A stretch of DNA of 64,000 nt, from NCBI GenBank assembly GCA_016213325.1, contig JACRAY010000009.1, positions 124,001 to 188,000 on the forward strand, written 5' to 3'. The number at the start of each line of letters is the position of its first letter. The stretch's first letter is position 1. The DNA comes from Burkholderiales bacterium. GTDB lineage: Bacteria > Pseudomonadota > Gammaproteobacteria > Burkholderiales > Burkholderiaceae_C. A program made the translations under genes and the position numbers. The notes beneath the pieces were generated by a model. The model saw nothing but the letters and a program-made list of their open reading frames with translations. It was not told the origin of the DNA and ran no database searches. Shown here one piece after another: positions 39,979-48,318 of this stretch.

Positions 39979-41268
39979 ATGAACGCCCCCGAAACCCTGT
40001 CCCGCTGGCCAGGCACCGGTTCCAGCCGCGTGCCCTTCTGGGCCTACACCGACCAGCAGTTGTACCGCCGCGAGCTCGATCGCATCTTCTATGGGCCGCA
40101 CTGGAATTACGTGGGGCTGGAAGTGGAGATCCCCAACGTGGGCGACTACAAGCTCAGCTGGGTCGGCGAGCGCTCGGTCATCATGGTGCGCGACCGGGTG
40201 GCGCCGAAGGACCGGGGCGTCGACACCGGCATCCGCGTGGTGGAGAACCGCTGCGCGCACCGCGGCGTGCGGTTCTGCCAGCAGCCGCACGGCAACGCGC
40301 GCAGTTTCGTCTGCCCGTACCACCAGTGGACGTACAAGTTGAACGGCGAACTGGCGGGCCTGCCCTTCAAGGACGGCGTGAAGGACGGCGACTGCACCAA
40401 CGGCGGCATGCCCGCCGGCTTCGACCTGAAGCAGCACGGCCTGGTGAAGCTGCGGGTGGCGGTGCTGGACGGCCTGGTGTTCGCGACCTTCAGCGACGAG
40501 GCCGAGGCTTTCGAGGATTACATCGGCCCCCAGGTCATGCCCTGGCTGGATCGCATCTTCAAGGGCCGCACGCTCACGCTGCTGGGCTACAACCGACAGC
40601 GCATCCCGGGCAACTGGAAGCTGATGATGGAGAACATCAAGGACCCGTACCACCCGGGCCTGCTGCACACCTGGTTCGTCACCTTCGGGCTGTGGCGCGC
40701 CGACCAGAAGAGCCGCATGGTGACGGACGCGCACGGGCGCCACGCCGTGATGGTCTCGCGCCGCAACGACGGCGGCGAGAACAAGACGGTGACCGAAGGC
40801 GTCACCAGCTTCAAGGCCAATATGGCGCTCAACGACGACCGCCTGCTCGACGTGGTGCCCGAGGCATGGTGGAAGGTGGGCGAGATCACGCCGACCGTCA
40901 CCATGATCACGCTGTTTCCCAGCCTCATCATCCAGCAGCAGGTGAACTCGCTGTCCACGCGCCACATCGTGCCGCGCGGTGAAGGCGAATTCGACTTCGT
41001 GTGGACGCACTTCGGCTTTGCCGACGACACGCCCGAAATGACGCGGCGGCGCCTGCGGCAGGCCAACCTGTTCGGGCCGGCCGGCTTCGTCAGTGCCGAC
41101 GACGGCGAAGTCATCGAGTTCAGCCAGGACGGCTTCGCGCAGTGGGGCGGGGAAGGAGCCACGCTGTGCGAGCTGGGCGGCACGGGAACCGGCCCCGCCG
41201 AGCACATGGTCACCGAAACGCTGATCCGCAGCATGTACGCCTACTGGCGCAAGGTGATGGGGCAATGA
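39979..41268 (+). CDS. Aromatic-ring-hydroxylating dioxygenase, alpha (large) subunit
   Basis: A 429-residue Rieske non-haem iron oxygenase. The Rieske [2Fe-2S] motif is CAHRGVRFCQ…CPYHQW (about residues 93–116). The catalytic domain has the mononuclear-iron motif ENIKDPYHPGLLH (about residues 215–227) with both His ligands and the bridging Asp. Overall it resembles the salicylate/anthranilate/halobenzoate branch, but the substrate cannot be set. A good AGGAGA lies before the ATG. The beta subunit gene overlaps its end. No ferredoxin, reductase or regulator is adjacent, so electrons must come from elsewhere. Confidence 0.9.
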   Translation: MNAPETLSRWPGTGSSRVPFWAYTDQQLYRRELDRIFYGPHWNYVGLEVEIPNVGDYKLSWVGERSVIMVRDRVAPKDRGVDTGIRVVENRCAHRGVRFCQQPHGNARSFVCPYHQWTYKLNGELAGLPFKDGVKDGDCTNGGMPAGFDLKQHGLVKLRVAVLDGLVFATFSDEAEAFEDYIGPQVMPWLDRIFKGRTLTLLGYNRQRIPGNWKLMMENIKDPYHPGLLHTWFVTFGLWRADQKSRMVTDAHGRHAVMVSRRNDGGENKTVTEGVTSFKANMALNDDRLLDVVPEAWWKVGEITPTVTMITLFPSLIIQQQVNSLSTRHIVPRGEGEFDFVWTHFGFADDTPEMTRRRLRQANLFGPAGFVSADDGEVIEFSQDGFAQWGGEGATLCELGGTGTGPAEHMVTETLIRSMYAYWRKVMGQ

Positions 41269-41741
41269 ACGAAAGGCACATGCTGCAACTGCAGGTCGAC
41301 CAGCTCAACGCGGCTTACGCGTCCGCGCTCGACGAGCGCCGCTTCGACGAGTGGCCGGGCTTCTTCCTGGAAGACGCCATGTACAAGGTGCAGGCGCGCG
41401 AGAACTTCGACCGCGGGCTGCCGCTGGCGCTGATCGCGCTGGAAAGCCGCGGGATGATGAAGGACCGCGTGTACGGCGTCACGCAGACGATCTACCACGC
41501 GCCGTATTACACGCGGCATGTGGTGGGGCCGGCGCTGGTGCTGGGCGACGAAGGCGGCGTGGTTCGCGCGCAGGCGAACTATGCGGTGTTCCGCACGCGG
41601 CCGGGCGATGCGAGCGAGGTGTACAACGTCGGGCGCTACATGGACGAGATCGTGCGCACGACCGAGGGCCTGAGGTTCAAGAGCCGCACTTGCGTGTATG
41701 ACAGCGAGATGGTGTTGAATTCGCTGATCTACCCGATCTGA
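41265..41741 (+). CDS. Aromatic-ring-hydroxylating dioxygenase, beta (small) subunit
   Basis: A 158-residue subunit with the SnoaL/NTF2-like fold. The N-terminal QVDQLNAAYASALDERRFDEWPGFFLEDAMYKV and the central YYTRHVVG segment are characteristic. It stabilises the alpha3beta3 hexamer and is not catalytic. The ATGA overlap with the alpha gene shows translational coupling. Two different palindromic repeats (41748–41770 and 41781–41799) follow the stop. Confidence 0.9.
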   Translation: MNERHMLQLQVDQLNAAYASALDERRFDEWPGFFLEDAMYKVQARENFDRGLPLALIALESRGMMKDRVYGVTQTIYHAPYYTRHVVGPALVLGDEGGVVRAQANYAVFRTRPGDASEVYNVGRYMDEIVRTTEGLRFKSRTCVYDSEMVLNSLIYPI

Positions 41742-41747
41742 AAACGA

Positions 41748-41770
41748 AAGCTGGGGTTTCACCCCAGCTT
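41748..41770. repeat. Palindromic repeat family B, copy 1 (AAGCTGGGGT-type)
   Basis: A perfect 10-bp stem, AAGCTGGGGT and ACCCCAGCTT, has a TTC loop. It lies 6 bp after the dioxygenase beta stop. The same core, GCTGGGGT-TTC-ACCCCAGC, recurs at 47261–47279, 56611–56629 and, inverted, at 56693–56711. No T-run follows. Confidence 0.8.
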
Positions 41771-41780
41771 ACGGCAATGG

Positions 41781-41799
41781 GTCCCCGCCTGCGCGGGGA
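41781..41799. repeat. Palindromic repeat family C, copy 2
   Basis: GTCCCCGCCTGCGCGGGGA, identical to the copy inside mutL at 38121–38139. It lies 10 bp after repeat B copy 1 and 13 bp before the end of the convergent glycine-zipper gene, so two unrelated repeat families are stacked in one 70-bp spacer. Confidence 0.75.
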
Positions 41800-41811
41800 C
41801 TGCGCCACTCG

Positions 41812-42018
41812 CTAACGCTTCGCGGCCTGGTTGCCCACATACGCGCCGGCGGCGCCGCCGACGATCGCGCCGCCGGTACCGGCAACGGCATTACCGACCA
41901 GGCCGCCCACCACGGCACCGCCCACGGTACCCACGGTCGTGCGATCCATCGTGGCACAGCCACCCAGGCCCAGCAGCGAAGCAGCCGCAATGGCCGCAGC
42001 AACGATACGAGTCTTCAT
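41812..42018 (-). CDS. Glycine-zipper lipoprotein (OsmB-like)
   Basis: A 68-residue small lipoprotein. Residues 1–20 form a signal ending in a lipobox (LGLGGC). The rest is a glycine-zipper 2TM region with repeated GxxxG spacing (VGTVGGAVVGGLVGNAV and GGAIVGGAAGAYVGNQ). Such proteins are found in the envelope and are often stress induced. The ATG ending at 42018 has AAGGTG upstream; an alternative ATG at 42033 adds five residues and has no ribosome site. Function is unknown. Confidence 0.8.
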   Translation of the reverse strand: MKTRIVAAAIAAASLLGLGGCATMDRTTVGTVGGAVVGGLVGNAVAGTGGAIVGGAAGAYVGNQAAKR

Positions 42019-42142
42019 ACGGTTCACCTTCATGTTGGTTGGAGGCCGCATGAAAGAGGTCAAGCCGCGGCCGTAGCGAGTCCACTGTAGGCAGCGCGGC
42101 GCTGCAGGGCTGTAGGAGCACCTTGTCGGCTGCTGTCGGCCC

Positions 42143-44329
42143 CTACTGCCGCCCCTGTCGCGCGGTGGCGAGCCGGTTCGCGTGCCTCAGCCGCGTCGCG
42201 ACGTCGAGCGCGATGTTCACCACCACCTGCTGGGCCGCCTGCGGGTCCTCGCGGCCCAGCCGTTCGAAAGCATCGCGCGTGAGCACGGCCACCAGCGTCT
42301 CCTCGTCGGCCACCACCGTGGCCGACCGCGGCGACCCATCGAGGAAACCCATCTCGCCCACCGTAGCGCCTTGCCGCACGCCCGCGATGCGCAGGGCGTG
42401 CCCGTCGGCCTGCGGCAGCACCACGCTGGCCGAACCCTGCAGCACGAGCAGGAGTGCGGACGATGCGTCACCAGCAGTCACGAGCGCCTGGCCGCGCGAC
42501 ACCAGCTGCTGCAGCATGGCGCCTTCCACCCGCGTGCGTTGCGCATCGCTCAGCCCGTGCAGCAGCGAGGCGGCTTCCACCATCGACGTCGCCTCGGTGC
42601 CGCGCGCTTCGCGGTGCAGGACCAGCAGGTGGTTTTCCGCGAGTTCGAGCGTGCGGTCGAGGTCGGCCCCTCCCTGCCGCCGGTTCACGTAATGCGCCAG
42701 CACGGTGGCCACCTCGGTGCCGTGCAGGGGCTCCACATGGAAGACCGGCGCCTCCACCAGGGCGGCGGCCTGCTGGAATTTGGCGATGGCCTGGGCTGCG
42801 CTCGAATCGAGGTGCCGCACCTGCGTCCAGTCCAGCACCACGCATTCGCAGCGGTTCAGTTCCTCCGTGAGCGTGCGCTCTAGGCTGTCGACGGCGCCGA
42901 AGAACAGGTCGCGTTCCAGTTCGAGCACGCGCAGACGCTCGCCGAACGCGGCCAGCGTGCGCACGTCGGCACGTGACCGCGCGCAGTTGGACGACACCTG
43001 CGCGCCGCTCAGCACCCGCCGCACGGGCCGGCGTGCATTGCGCGCGGCGAACAGCAGGAGCCCCAGCCCCAGGCCGGCAAACACGGCGGCGATCATGTTC
43101 ACGATCACCGCCGTGAAGGTGACTGCGGCGACCAGCGCGAGGTCTTCGCGCGCATGGCCCTGCAGCTCCTGCCCGGCCAGCCAGCGTCGCAGGTTGCCGG
43201 TGGATGTGCGGTCGACGATGAACCAGGCCTCGGCCAGCAGGGTGCCGACCACCGCCGCCAGCGGGGTCCAGGTCACCAGCCCGCTCAAGGCGATGGCGCC
43301 CATGATCACCGCAGTGGCCACCATGGTGGCGGGGCCAATCGGCGTGTCACGGGCGCCGACGGAAGACGACTGCACGGACCCCGACAACGGCGCGGAGCCG
43401 GCGAGCCCCGCCAGGGCATGCCACCCGGCCAGCCACGCCTGCGATAGGCGGCCCTCGCGCGGCTTGCCGTCGGCGTGGCTCAGGAGCTGCGCGGTGAGCG
43501 TCGTGTTCACGAACATCATCGTGCCCAGCACCGCCGCATGGCCCGCGACGACGCCTGCGACGGCCCCCACCGGCACGCCAGGAGCGAGAAAGGCGCCGAA
43601 GTCGGCCGCCATCCACGGCAGCCGCGCGTCAGGTGCTGCGGTGCCCAGCATGGCGACGGCATACCCGCCGGCCTTCCACGCCAGTCCGGCGAGCAGGCCC
43701 ACGGCGAGCGCGGTGGTGGCGGCCGGCCAGCGCGGACGCCAGCGGCGCACCGCGAAGCCGGTGACGAGCGACACGCCGGCCACGGACAACACCACGCGGG
43801 CGGGTTCGGATGCGAGCAGGCCTGCCGCGGCTTGCACTTGCGAGATCACCAGCACCACCGCAATGCTCGTGGCGAAACCGGCGAATACCGGGGCCGGGAT
43901 GTAGCGCGAGAAGCGGTCGGCACGCACCATGTACAGCACACCCATCCAGATGCCTGCACCCGTCACCAGCGCTGCCAGCAACGCCAGCCGCACACCGGTC
44001 GTGTCAGGCAGCGACCAGTCGGCCAGGTGCGGCACCAGCTGGCCGAGCATGGCGGCGAGCGTGGTGGCTTCGAAGAAGCGGGCGGCGTACAACAGGGGCC
44101 GGCGCGAACGCACCGCGGCAATGTGCAGGAAGGCGAGCGCGAGCAGCGTGGCCAGCACCCCGGCGCTCAGCACCTCGGGGCCGAATTGCGACAGCACCAG
44201 CGTGGCCGAGCCCAGGCTCAGGGGCACCGTGAAGGCGGCCGCTTCCAGCGCGCCGAACGCGCAGGTGCGCCATCCGGCAGGTGCAGGAGCCGCGGGCTCG
44301 ATGGGCGTGAAGGTGCTGACTTGGCTCAA
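42143..44329 (-). CDS. SulP-family permease fused to STAS and cyclic-nucleotide-binding domains
   Basis: A 728-residue fusion. Residues about 20–440 are a SulP/SLC26-type transporter with many helices, including PAPVFAGFATSIAVVLVISQV and GSAPLSGSVQSSSVGARD. A STAS domain follows (about 470–570, with CVVLDWTQVRHLDSSAAQAI around the usual phospho-site Ser). Then comes a cyclic-nucleotide-binding domain (about 605–720), with GATVGEMGFLDGSPRSATVVA matching the cNMP phosphate-binding cassette. Start is TTG at 44329 (MSQVSTF). Substrate may be sulfate, bicarbonate or a dicarboxylate. Ligand control of transport is inferred from the fusion. Confidence 0.88.
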   Translation of the reverse strand: MSQVSTFTPIEPAAPAPAGWRTCAFGALEAAAFTVPLSLGSATLVLSQFGPEVLSAGVLATLLALAFLHIAAVRSRRPLLYAARFFEATTLAAMLGQLVPHLADWSLPDTTGVRLALLAALVTGAGIWMGVLYMVRADRFSRYIPAPVFAGFATSIAVVLVISQVQAAAGLLASEPARVVLSVAGVSLVTGFAVRRWRPRWPAATTALAVGLLAGLAWKAGGYAVAMLGTAAPDARLPWMAADFGAFLAPGVPVGAVAGVVAGHAAVLGTMMFVNTTLTAQLLSHADGKPREGRLSQAWLAGWHALAGLAGSAPLSGSVQSSSVGARDTPIGPATMVATAVIMGAIALSGLVTWTPLAAVVGTLLAEAWFIVDRTSTGNLRRWLAGQELQGHAREDLALVAAVTFTAVIVNMIAAVFAGLGLGLLLFAARNARRPVRRVLSGAQVSSNCARSRADVRTLAAFGERLRVLELERDLFFGAVDSLERTLTEELNRCECVVLDWTQVRHLDSSAAQAIAKFQQAAALVEAPVFHVEPLHGTEVATVLAHYVNRRQGGADLDRTLELAENHLLVLHREARGTEATSMVEAASLLHGLSDAQRTRVEGAMLQQLVSRGQALVTAGDASSALLLVLQGSASVVLPQADGHALRIAGVRQGATVGEMGFLDGSPRSATVVADEETLVAVLTRDAFERLGREDPQAAQQVVVNIALDVATRLRHANRLATARQGRQ

Positions 44330-44398
44330 AGTGTGCAGGCATTGGAACCATGGCCCCCTGCGCGGTCAATCCCACTAAAGTGGTCGAGTGCACACTAG

Positions 44399-45715
44399 CT
44401 AAAGCGGCCGGGTGCGCGCCAGCGGCGGGTTGTTCGCGAAGTAGCGCTCGATGCCGCGCATCAGCGCGTCGGCCAGCTGGTCCTGGTATGCGTCGCTGCG
44501 CAGGCGGGCCTCTTCCTCGGGGTTGCTGATGAAGGCGGTTTCCACCAGCACGCTGGGGATGTCGGGCGCCTTCAGCACGGCGAAGCCGGCCTGTTCCACG
44601 TGCCTCTTGTGCAGGCGGCCTACGTGGCCGATCTCGCCGAGCAGCGCGCTGCCCAGCTTGAGGCTGTCGTTGATCTGCGCCGTGGTGCTCATGTCCAGCA
44701 TGGCGCGCATCACGTGCGCTTCCTGCGCCTTCACGTTGACGCCGCCCACCAGGTCGGCCTTGTTCTCCTTGTCGGCCATCCAGCGCGCCGCGGTGCTGGA
44801 GGCGGCGCCCTGGCTCAACGCGAACACCGAAGCCCCGCGCGCCGTCGGCTCGATCCAGGCGTCGGCATGGATGCTCACGAACAGGTCGGCCTGCACGCGC
44901 CGCGCCTTCTGCACGCGCACGTGCAGGGGCACGAAGAAGTCGGCGTCGCGGGTGAGGTAGGCGCGCATCGGGTTGCCGTTGACGGTGGTGGCGTTGATGC
45001 GGTCGCGCAGGCGCACCGCGACCTGCAGCACCACGTCCTTCTCGCGCGTGCCGTTGGGGCCGATGGCGCCCGGGTCCTCGCCGCCATGGCCCGGGTCCAG
45101 AGCGATGATGATCAGCCGGTCGGTCTTGGGGGCGGGCACTTTCAGCGGCCGGTCCATGCTGGCCACCGTGGTCGACGGACGGTTCGCCTTCTCGCTGCGC
45201 TCGGCGATCAGTTCGCCCAGCGGGTCGCCGGGCGCCGGGGCCGGCGCCGGCACCGGCCCGCGGTCCTTCACCTCGGCGATCAGCGCCTCGAGCGGGTCCG
45301 CGGCCTTCAACGGGTAGAAGTCGAACACCAGCCGGTGCTGGTAGGCCGCGATGGGCGGCAGGTTGAAGGCCTGCGGCAGCACCGGCTGCTTCAGGTCGAT
45401 GACCAGCCGCACGACGTTGGGGGCCTGCTGCCCCACGCGGATGCCGGCGACGAACGGGTCGTCGGTCTTCACCTGCGCCACCAGTTCGCGCAGCGCCGGG
45501 TTCAGCTCGATGCCTTCGATGTCCACCGCAAAGCGCGGCGGCGAGCTCACCATCACCTGTTTCGACGCGAGCAGCCCGTCGGATTCGATGGTGACGCGCG
45601 TGTAGTCGGCCGCGGGCCACATGCGCACCGCGACGATGGTGGCGCCGCGCGCGATCTGGTGCGCGCCGAGCAGCAGCACGACGGGGCCGGAGCGCAGGAT
45701 GTCGCGCCGCTTCAT
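44399..45715 (-). CDS. amiC: N-acetylmuramoyl-L-alanine amidase (AmiC type)
   Basis: A 438-residue periplasmic amidase that splits septal peptidoglycan during cell separation. The N terminus KRRDILRSGPVVLLL is Tat-like. An AMIN domain follows (about residues 30–140), then a Pro-rich linker. The C-terminal Amidase_3 domain has zinc-site residues in IIALDPGHGGEDPGAIGPNG, the segment SIHADAWIE and the catalytic Glu in PSVLVETAFISNPEEE. It starts within the tsaE stop (ATGA) and forms one operon with it. Confidence 0.92.
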   Translation of the reverse strand: MKRRDILRSGPVVLLLGAHQIARGATIVAVRMWPAADYTRVTIESDGLLASKQVMVSSPPRFAVDIEGIELNPALRELVAQVKTDDPFVAGIRVGQQAPNVVRLVIDLKQPVLPQAFNLPPIAAYQHRLVFDFYPLKAADPLEALIAEVKDRGPVPAPAPAPGDPLGELIAERSEKANRPSTTVASMDRPLKVPAPKTDRLIIIALDPGHGGEDPGAIGPNGTREKDVVLQVAVRLRDRINATTVNGNPMRAYLTRDADFFVPLHVRVQKARRVQADLFVSIHADAWIEPTARGASVFALSQGAASSTAARWMADKENKADLVGGVNVKAQEAHVMRAMLDMSTTAQINDSLKLGSALLGEIGHVGRLHKRHVEQAGFAVLKAPDIPSVLVETAFISNPEEEARLRSDAYQDQLADALMRGIERYFANNPPLARTRPL

Positions 45716-46182
45716 GCCAGCAGCTCCTCGCCAAGAGGCGTGTTGGCCGTGATCGTGACGTTCCGCTCGTCGTTGGCCAGGGCTTCGATGCGCACCTGCA
45801 GGTCGGCCACCGGCAGCGCTGCCGCGGCCTTCTCGGGCCATTCGGCCACCTTCAGGCCCGGACCGGCGAAAATGTCGCGCAGGCCCGCGTCTTCCAGCTC
45901 GCGCGGGTCGTCGAAGCGGTAGAAGTCGAAGTGCCAGGCCGGGAACCCGGCGGCCTCGTGCGGCTCCACCACGGTGTAGGTGGGGCTCTTGATGCGGCCC
46001 TGCACGCCCAGCGCGCGCAGCAGGTGGCGCGTGAAGGTGGTCTTGCCCGCACCCAGGTCGCCCTGCAGCTCGATGAAAGCCGAGGCGATGCAGGGATGGC
46101 GAGCCAGCCGGGCGGCGGAGGCCCGGGTGTCTTCTTCAGTGCGCCAGCGCTCGGTGCGCGTGGCGGTTTCTAGAATCGGCAA
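45712..46182 (-). CDS. tsaE: tRNA threonylcarbamoyladenosine biosynthesis ATPase TsaE
   Basis: TsaE, 156 residues from the TTG at 46182. It is the ATPase of the TsaB–TsaD–TsaE complex that makes t6A37 in tRNA. The P-loop is GDLGAGKTTFTRHLLRALG (about residues 44–62), followed by VKSPTY-like IKSPTYTVVEPHE and HFDFYRFDDPRELEDAGLRD. No ATG exists in the frame; a second TTG at 46194 would overlap the divergent queG start, so 46182 is preferred. It overlaps amiC by ATGA. Confidence 0.92.
   Translation of the reverse strand: MPILETATRTERWRTEEDTRASAARLARHPCIASAFIELQGDLGAGKTTFTRHLLRALGVQGRIKSPTYTVVEPHEAAGFPAWHFDFYRFDDPRELEDAGLRDIFAGPGLKVAEWPEKAAAALPVADLQVRIEALANDERNVTITANTPLGEELLA
46171..46176 (+). 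promoter_or_regulatory. Candidate -10 box (TAGAAT) of queG
   Basis: TAGAAT lies 7 nt before the queG GTG at 46184 and has no ribosome site after it. It is part of the palindrome TTCTAGAA (46169–46176). It lies inside the 5' end of the divergent tsaE gene. Confidence 0.4.
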
Positions 46183-46183
46183 A

Positions 46184-47287
46184 GTGACTTTCAACGGCAG
46201 CCAGGTCGGGATTCCGGTGGACCACGAGCGCCTTCGTTCGTGGGCCCGCGAGCTCGGATTTTCCCAGATAGGGGTGGCCGGCGTCGACCTTTCCGACGCC
46301 GAGCCGGGCCTCGCCGCGTGGCTTCTTAACGGATTTCACGGTGAGATGGCCTACATGGCCGCCCACGGCATGAAGCGCGCGCGGCCCGCCGAACTGGTGC
46401 CGGGCACGATCAGCGTGATTACTGCACGTTTGGACTACCTGCCGGGCGCCACGCCCGAGGGCTGGCAGGCCGTCGAATTCGGGCGGCTGCGCTGTCCGGG
46501 CGAGGGCATCGTGTCCCTGTACGCCCGCGGCCGCGACTACCACAAGGTGGTGCGAGCGCGCCTGCAGCGGCTGGCCGACCGCATCGCAGCCGAGGCCGGG
46601 CCTTTCGGTTACCGGGTGTTCACCGACTCGGCGCCGGTGCTCGAAGTGGAGCTGGCGTCACGCAGCGGCCAGGGCTGGCGCGGCAAGCACACGCTGGCGC
46701 TGCATCGCGAAGGCGGCTCGATGTTCTTCCTGGGCGAGATCTATACTGACCTGCCGCTGGCGCCCACGCCGCCCGAGTCCGACCATTGCGGCACCTGCAC
46801 CGCCTGTATCGACGTGTGTCCGACCCAGGCCATCGTGGCGCCGTACCGGCTGGATGCGCGCCGCTGCATCTCGTACCTGACGATCGAGCACCACGGCCCT
46901 ATCCCCGAGGAGTTGCGCCCGCTCATGGGCAACCGCATCTACGGCTGCGACGACTGCCAGCTGGCATGCCCGTGGAACAAGTTCGCGGCGCGCAGCCCGT
47001 TGCCCGACTTCGACCCCCGCGAAGGCCTGGCCGGTGGGCAGCTGGCCGAACTCTTTGCATGGAGCGAGGAAGAATTCCTGCAGCGCACCGAGGGCAGCCC
47101 GATCCGGCGCATCGGGCACGAGCGGTGGCTGCGCAATATCGCGGTGGCGATGGGGAATGCGTTGGCGAAGCAGGATGACTCACGAATGCGTGCTGCGTTG
47201 CAGGCGCGGGTGGGGCACCCGAGTGCGCTGGTGCGCGAGCATGTGTTGTGGGCGCTCGAAGCTGGGGTTTCACCCCAGCCTACGTAG
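46184..47287 (+). CDS. queG: Epoxyqueuosine reductase
   Basis: QueG, 367 residues, reduces epoxyqueuosine to queuosine in tRNA, using cobalamin and two [4Fe-4S] clusters. The ferredoxin-like motifs are CGTCTACIDVCPTQAI (about residues 202–217) and CDDCQLACPWN (about residues 255–265). The start is GTG at 46184 (MTFNGSQVG), set by alignment of the WARELGFSQIGVAGVDL region and by a TAGAAT box 7 nt before it. The final residues EAGVSPQPT come from a palindromic repeat at 47261–47279 that has replaced or extended the native C terminus. Confidence 0.93.
   Translation: MTFNGSQVGIPVDHERLRSWARELGFSQIGVAGVDLSDAEPGLAAWLLNGFHGEMAYMAAHGMKRARPAELVPGTISVITARLDYLPGATPEGWQAVEFGRLRCPGEGIVSLYARGRDYHKVVRARLQRLADRIAAEAGPFGYRVFTDSAPVLEVELASRSGQGWRGKHTLALHREGGSMFFLGEIYTDLPLAPTPPESDHCGTCTACIDVCPTQAIVAPYRLDARRCISYLTIEHHGPIPEELRPLMGNRIYGCDDCQLACPWNKFAARSPLPDFDPREGLAGGQLAELFAWSEEEFLQRTEGSPIRRIGHERWLRNIAVAMGNALAKQDDSRMRAALQARVGHPSALVREHVLWALEAGVSPQPT
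47261..47279. repeat. Palindromic repeat family B, copy 2, in the 3' end of queG
   Basis: GCTGGGGT-TTC-ACCCCAGC, followed by CTACG, the same extended sequence as at 56611–56636. It is translated as AGVSPQP at the QueG C terminus, and the stop codon lies in the flanking sequence of the repeat. Confidence 0.8.
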
Positions 47288-47293
47288 CTGCCG

Positions 47294-48214
47294 TCACGGC
47301 CGCAACACCCCCAACGCAAACGGCAGGCTCACCATGCCCAGCAGGGTCGACAGCGTTACCAGCCCCGCCACATACGCCCCGTTGTAGCCCATGCGCGATG
47401 CCAGCACGTAGCAGCTCGACGCGGTCGGCATCGCCGAGAACAGCAGCAGCACCGAAGCCTGCGCCGCATCGAGCCCGAGCGCATGCACGATGCCCAGCGC
47501 CACCAGCGGGGTCAGCAGGTGGCGGATGGCGAGCACCGACACCGTCAGCGCTTTCGACTGCGCGAGGGACGAAAACTGCAGGCCGGCGCCGGCCGCCATC
47601 AGGCCCAGTGCGATCGACGCCGCGCCGATGCGGTCGAGCGTGGGCGCGACCCAGCCCGGCACCCGAAAGCCCAGCAGGTTGGCGGCCATGCCGGTCGCCG
47701 TCGCGATCACCAGAGGGTTGCGCAGCAGCGCGCCGAGAAAGCCGGTCTGCGCATGCCGCGCCATGGGCCACACCGCGCCGATGTTGAACAGCGGCACGCA
47801 CACGCCGATCAGCACGGCGATCAGCAGCAGCCCCTGCGCACCGGCAATGCGTTCGGCCAGCGCGAGCGCGATGAAGGAGTTGAAGCGAAAAGCCACCTGC
47901 GCGCTCGAGGCGTGCTCGCGCGCATCGATGTACCGCTTCAGCCCCGGCAGGTGCGGCAGCGCGTAGGCCATCGCGATCCCGCTCGTGCCCAGCAGCAGTC
48001 CGGCAGCCATCAGGCTCGACGTCGAGCCCACGTCGAGCGGGCTCTTCATGATCGACTGGAAGAGCAACACCGGGAACAGGAAGTAATACACCAGGGCCTC
48101 GACCTGCTCCCACACAGTACGGTCCAGTGCCGTGTAGCGGCACAGGAGCCAGCCGCACAGGATCAGCGAGAAGTCGGGGAAGAGCAGCTGCGCGAAGTTC
48201 ACCGGCGCAAGCAT
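47294..48214 (-). CDS. AEC family transporter
   Basis: A 306-residue inner-membrane permease of the auxin efflux carrier family. About ten helices in two inverted bundles are predicted. Family-like segments are FLFPVLLFQSI near residue 45 and LLLFSAMPTASSCYVLASRMGYNGAYVAGLV near residue 260, which includes the conserved MPT turn. Members export or import small carboxylates. The substrate is unknown. Its stop is 6 bp from the convergent queG stop. Confidence 0.87.
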   Translation of the reverse strand: MLAPVNFAQLLFPDFSLILCGWLLCRYTALDRTVWEQVEALVYYFLFPVLLFQSIMKSPLDVGSTSSLMAAGLLLGTSGIAMAYALPHLPGLKRYIDAREHASSAQVAFRFNSFIALALAERIAGAQGLLLIAVLIGVCVPLFNIGAVWPMARHAQTGFLGALLRNPLVIATATGMAANLLGFRVPGWVAPTLDRIGAASIALGLMAAGAGLQFSSLAQSKALTVSVLAIRHLLTPLVALGIVHALGLDAAQASVLLLFSAMPTASSCYVLASRMGYNGAYVAGLVTLSTLLGMVSLPFALGVLRP

Positions 48215-48318
48215 AGACGAGCGTTCAGGGCAAACCCGCGTTGTGGAAACCCACACGCGCCGCGCCCCGCCGGGCCGCTAGCATCCCCATCGTTCCCGCA
48301 ATCCAAGGAGAGGTTCCG

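Noticed and set aside
41748..41799. Palindromes B and C as Rho-independent terminators of the dioxygenase operon
   Set aside because: Neither is followed by a T-run on either strand, and identical copies lie inside genes, so a dedicated terminator role is not supported.
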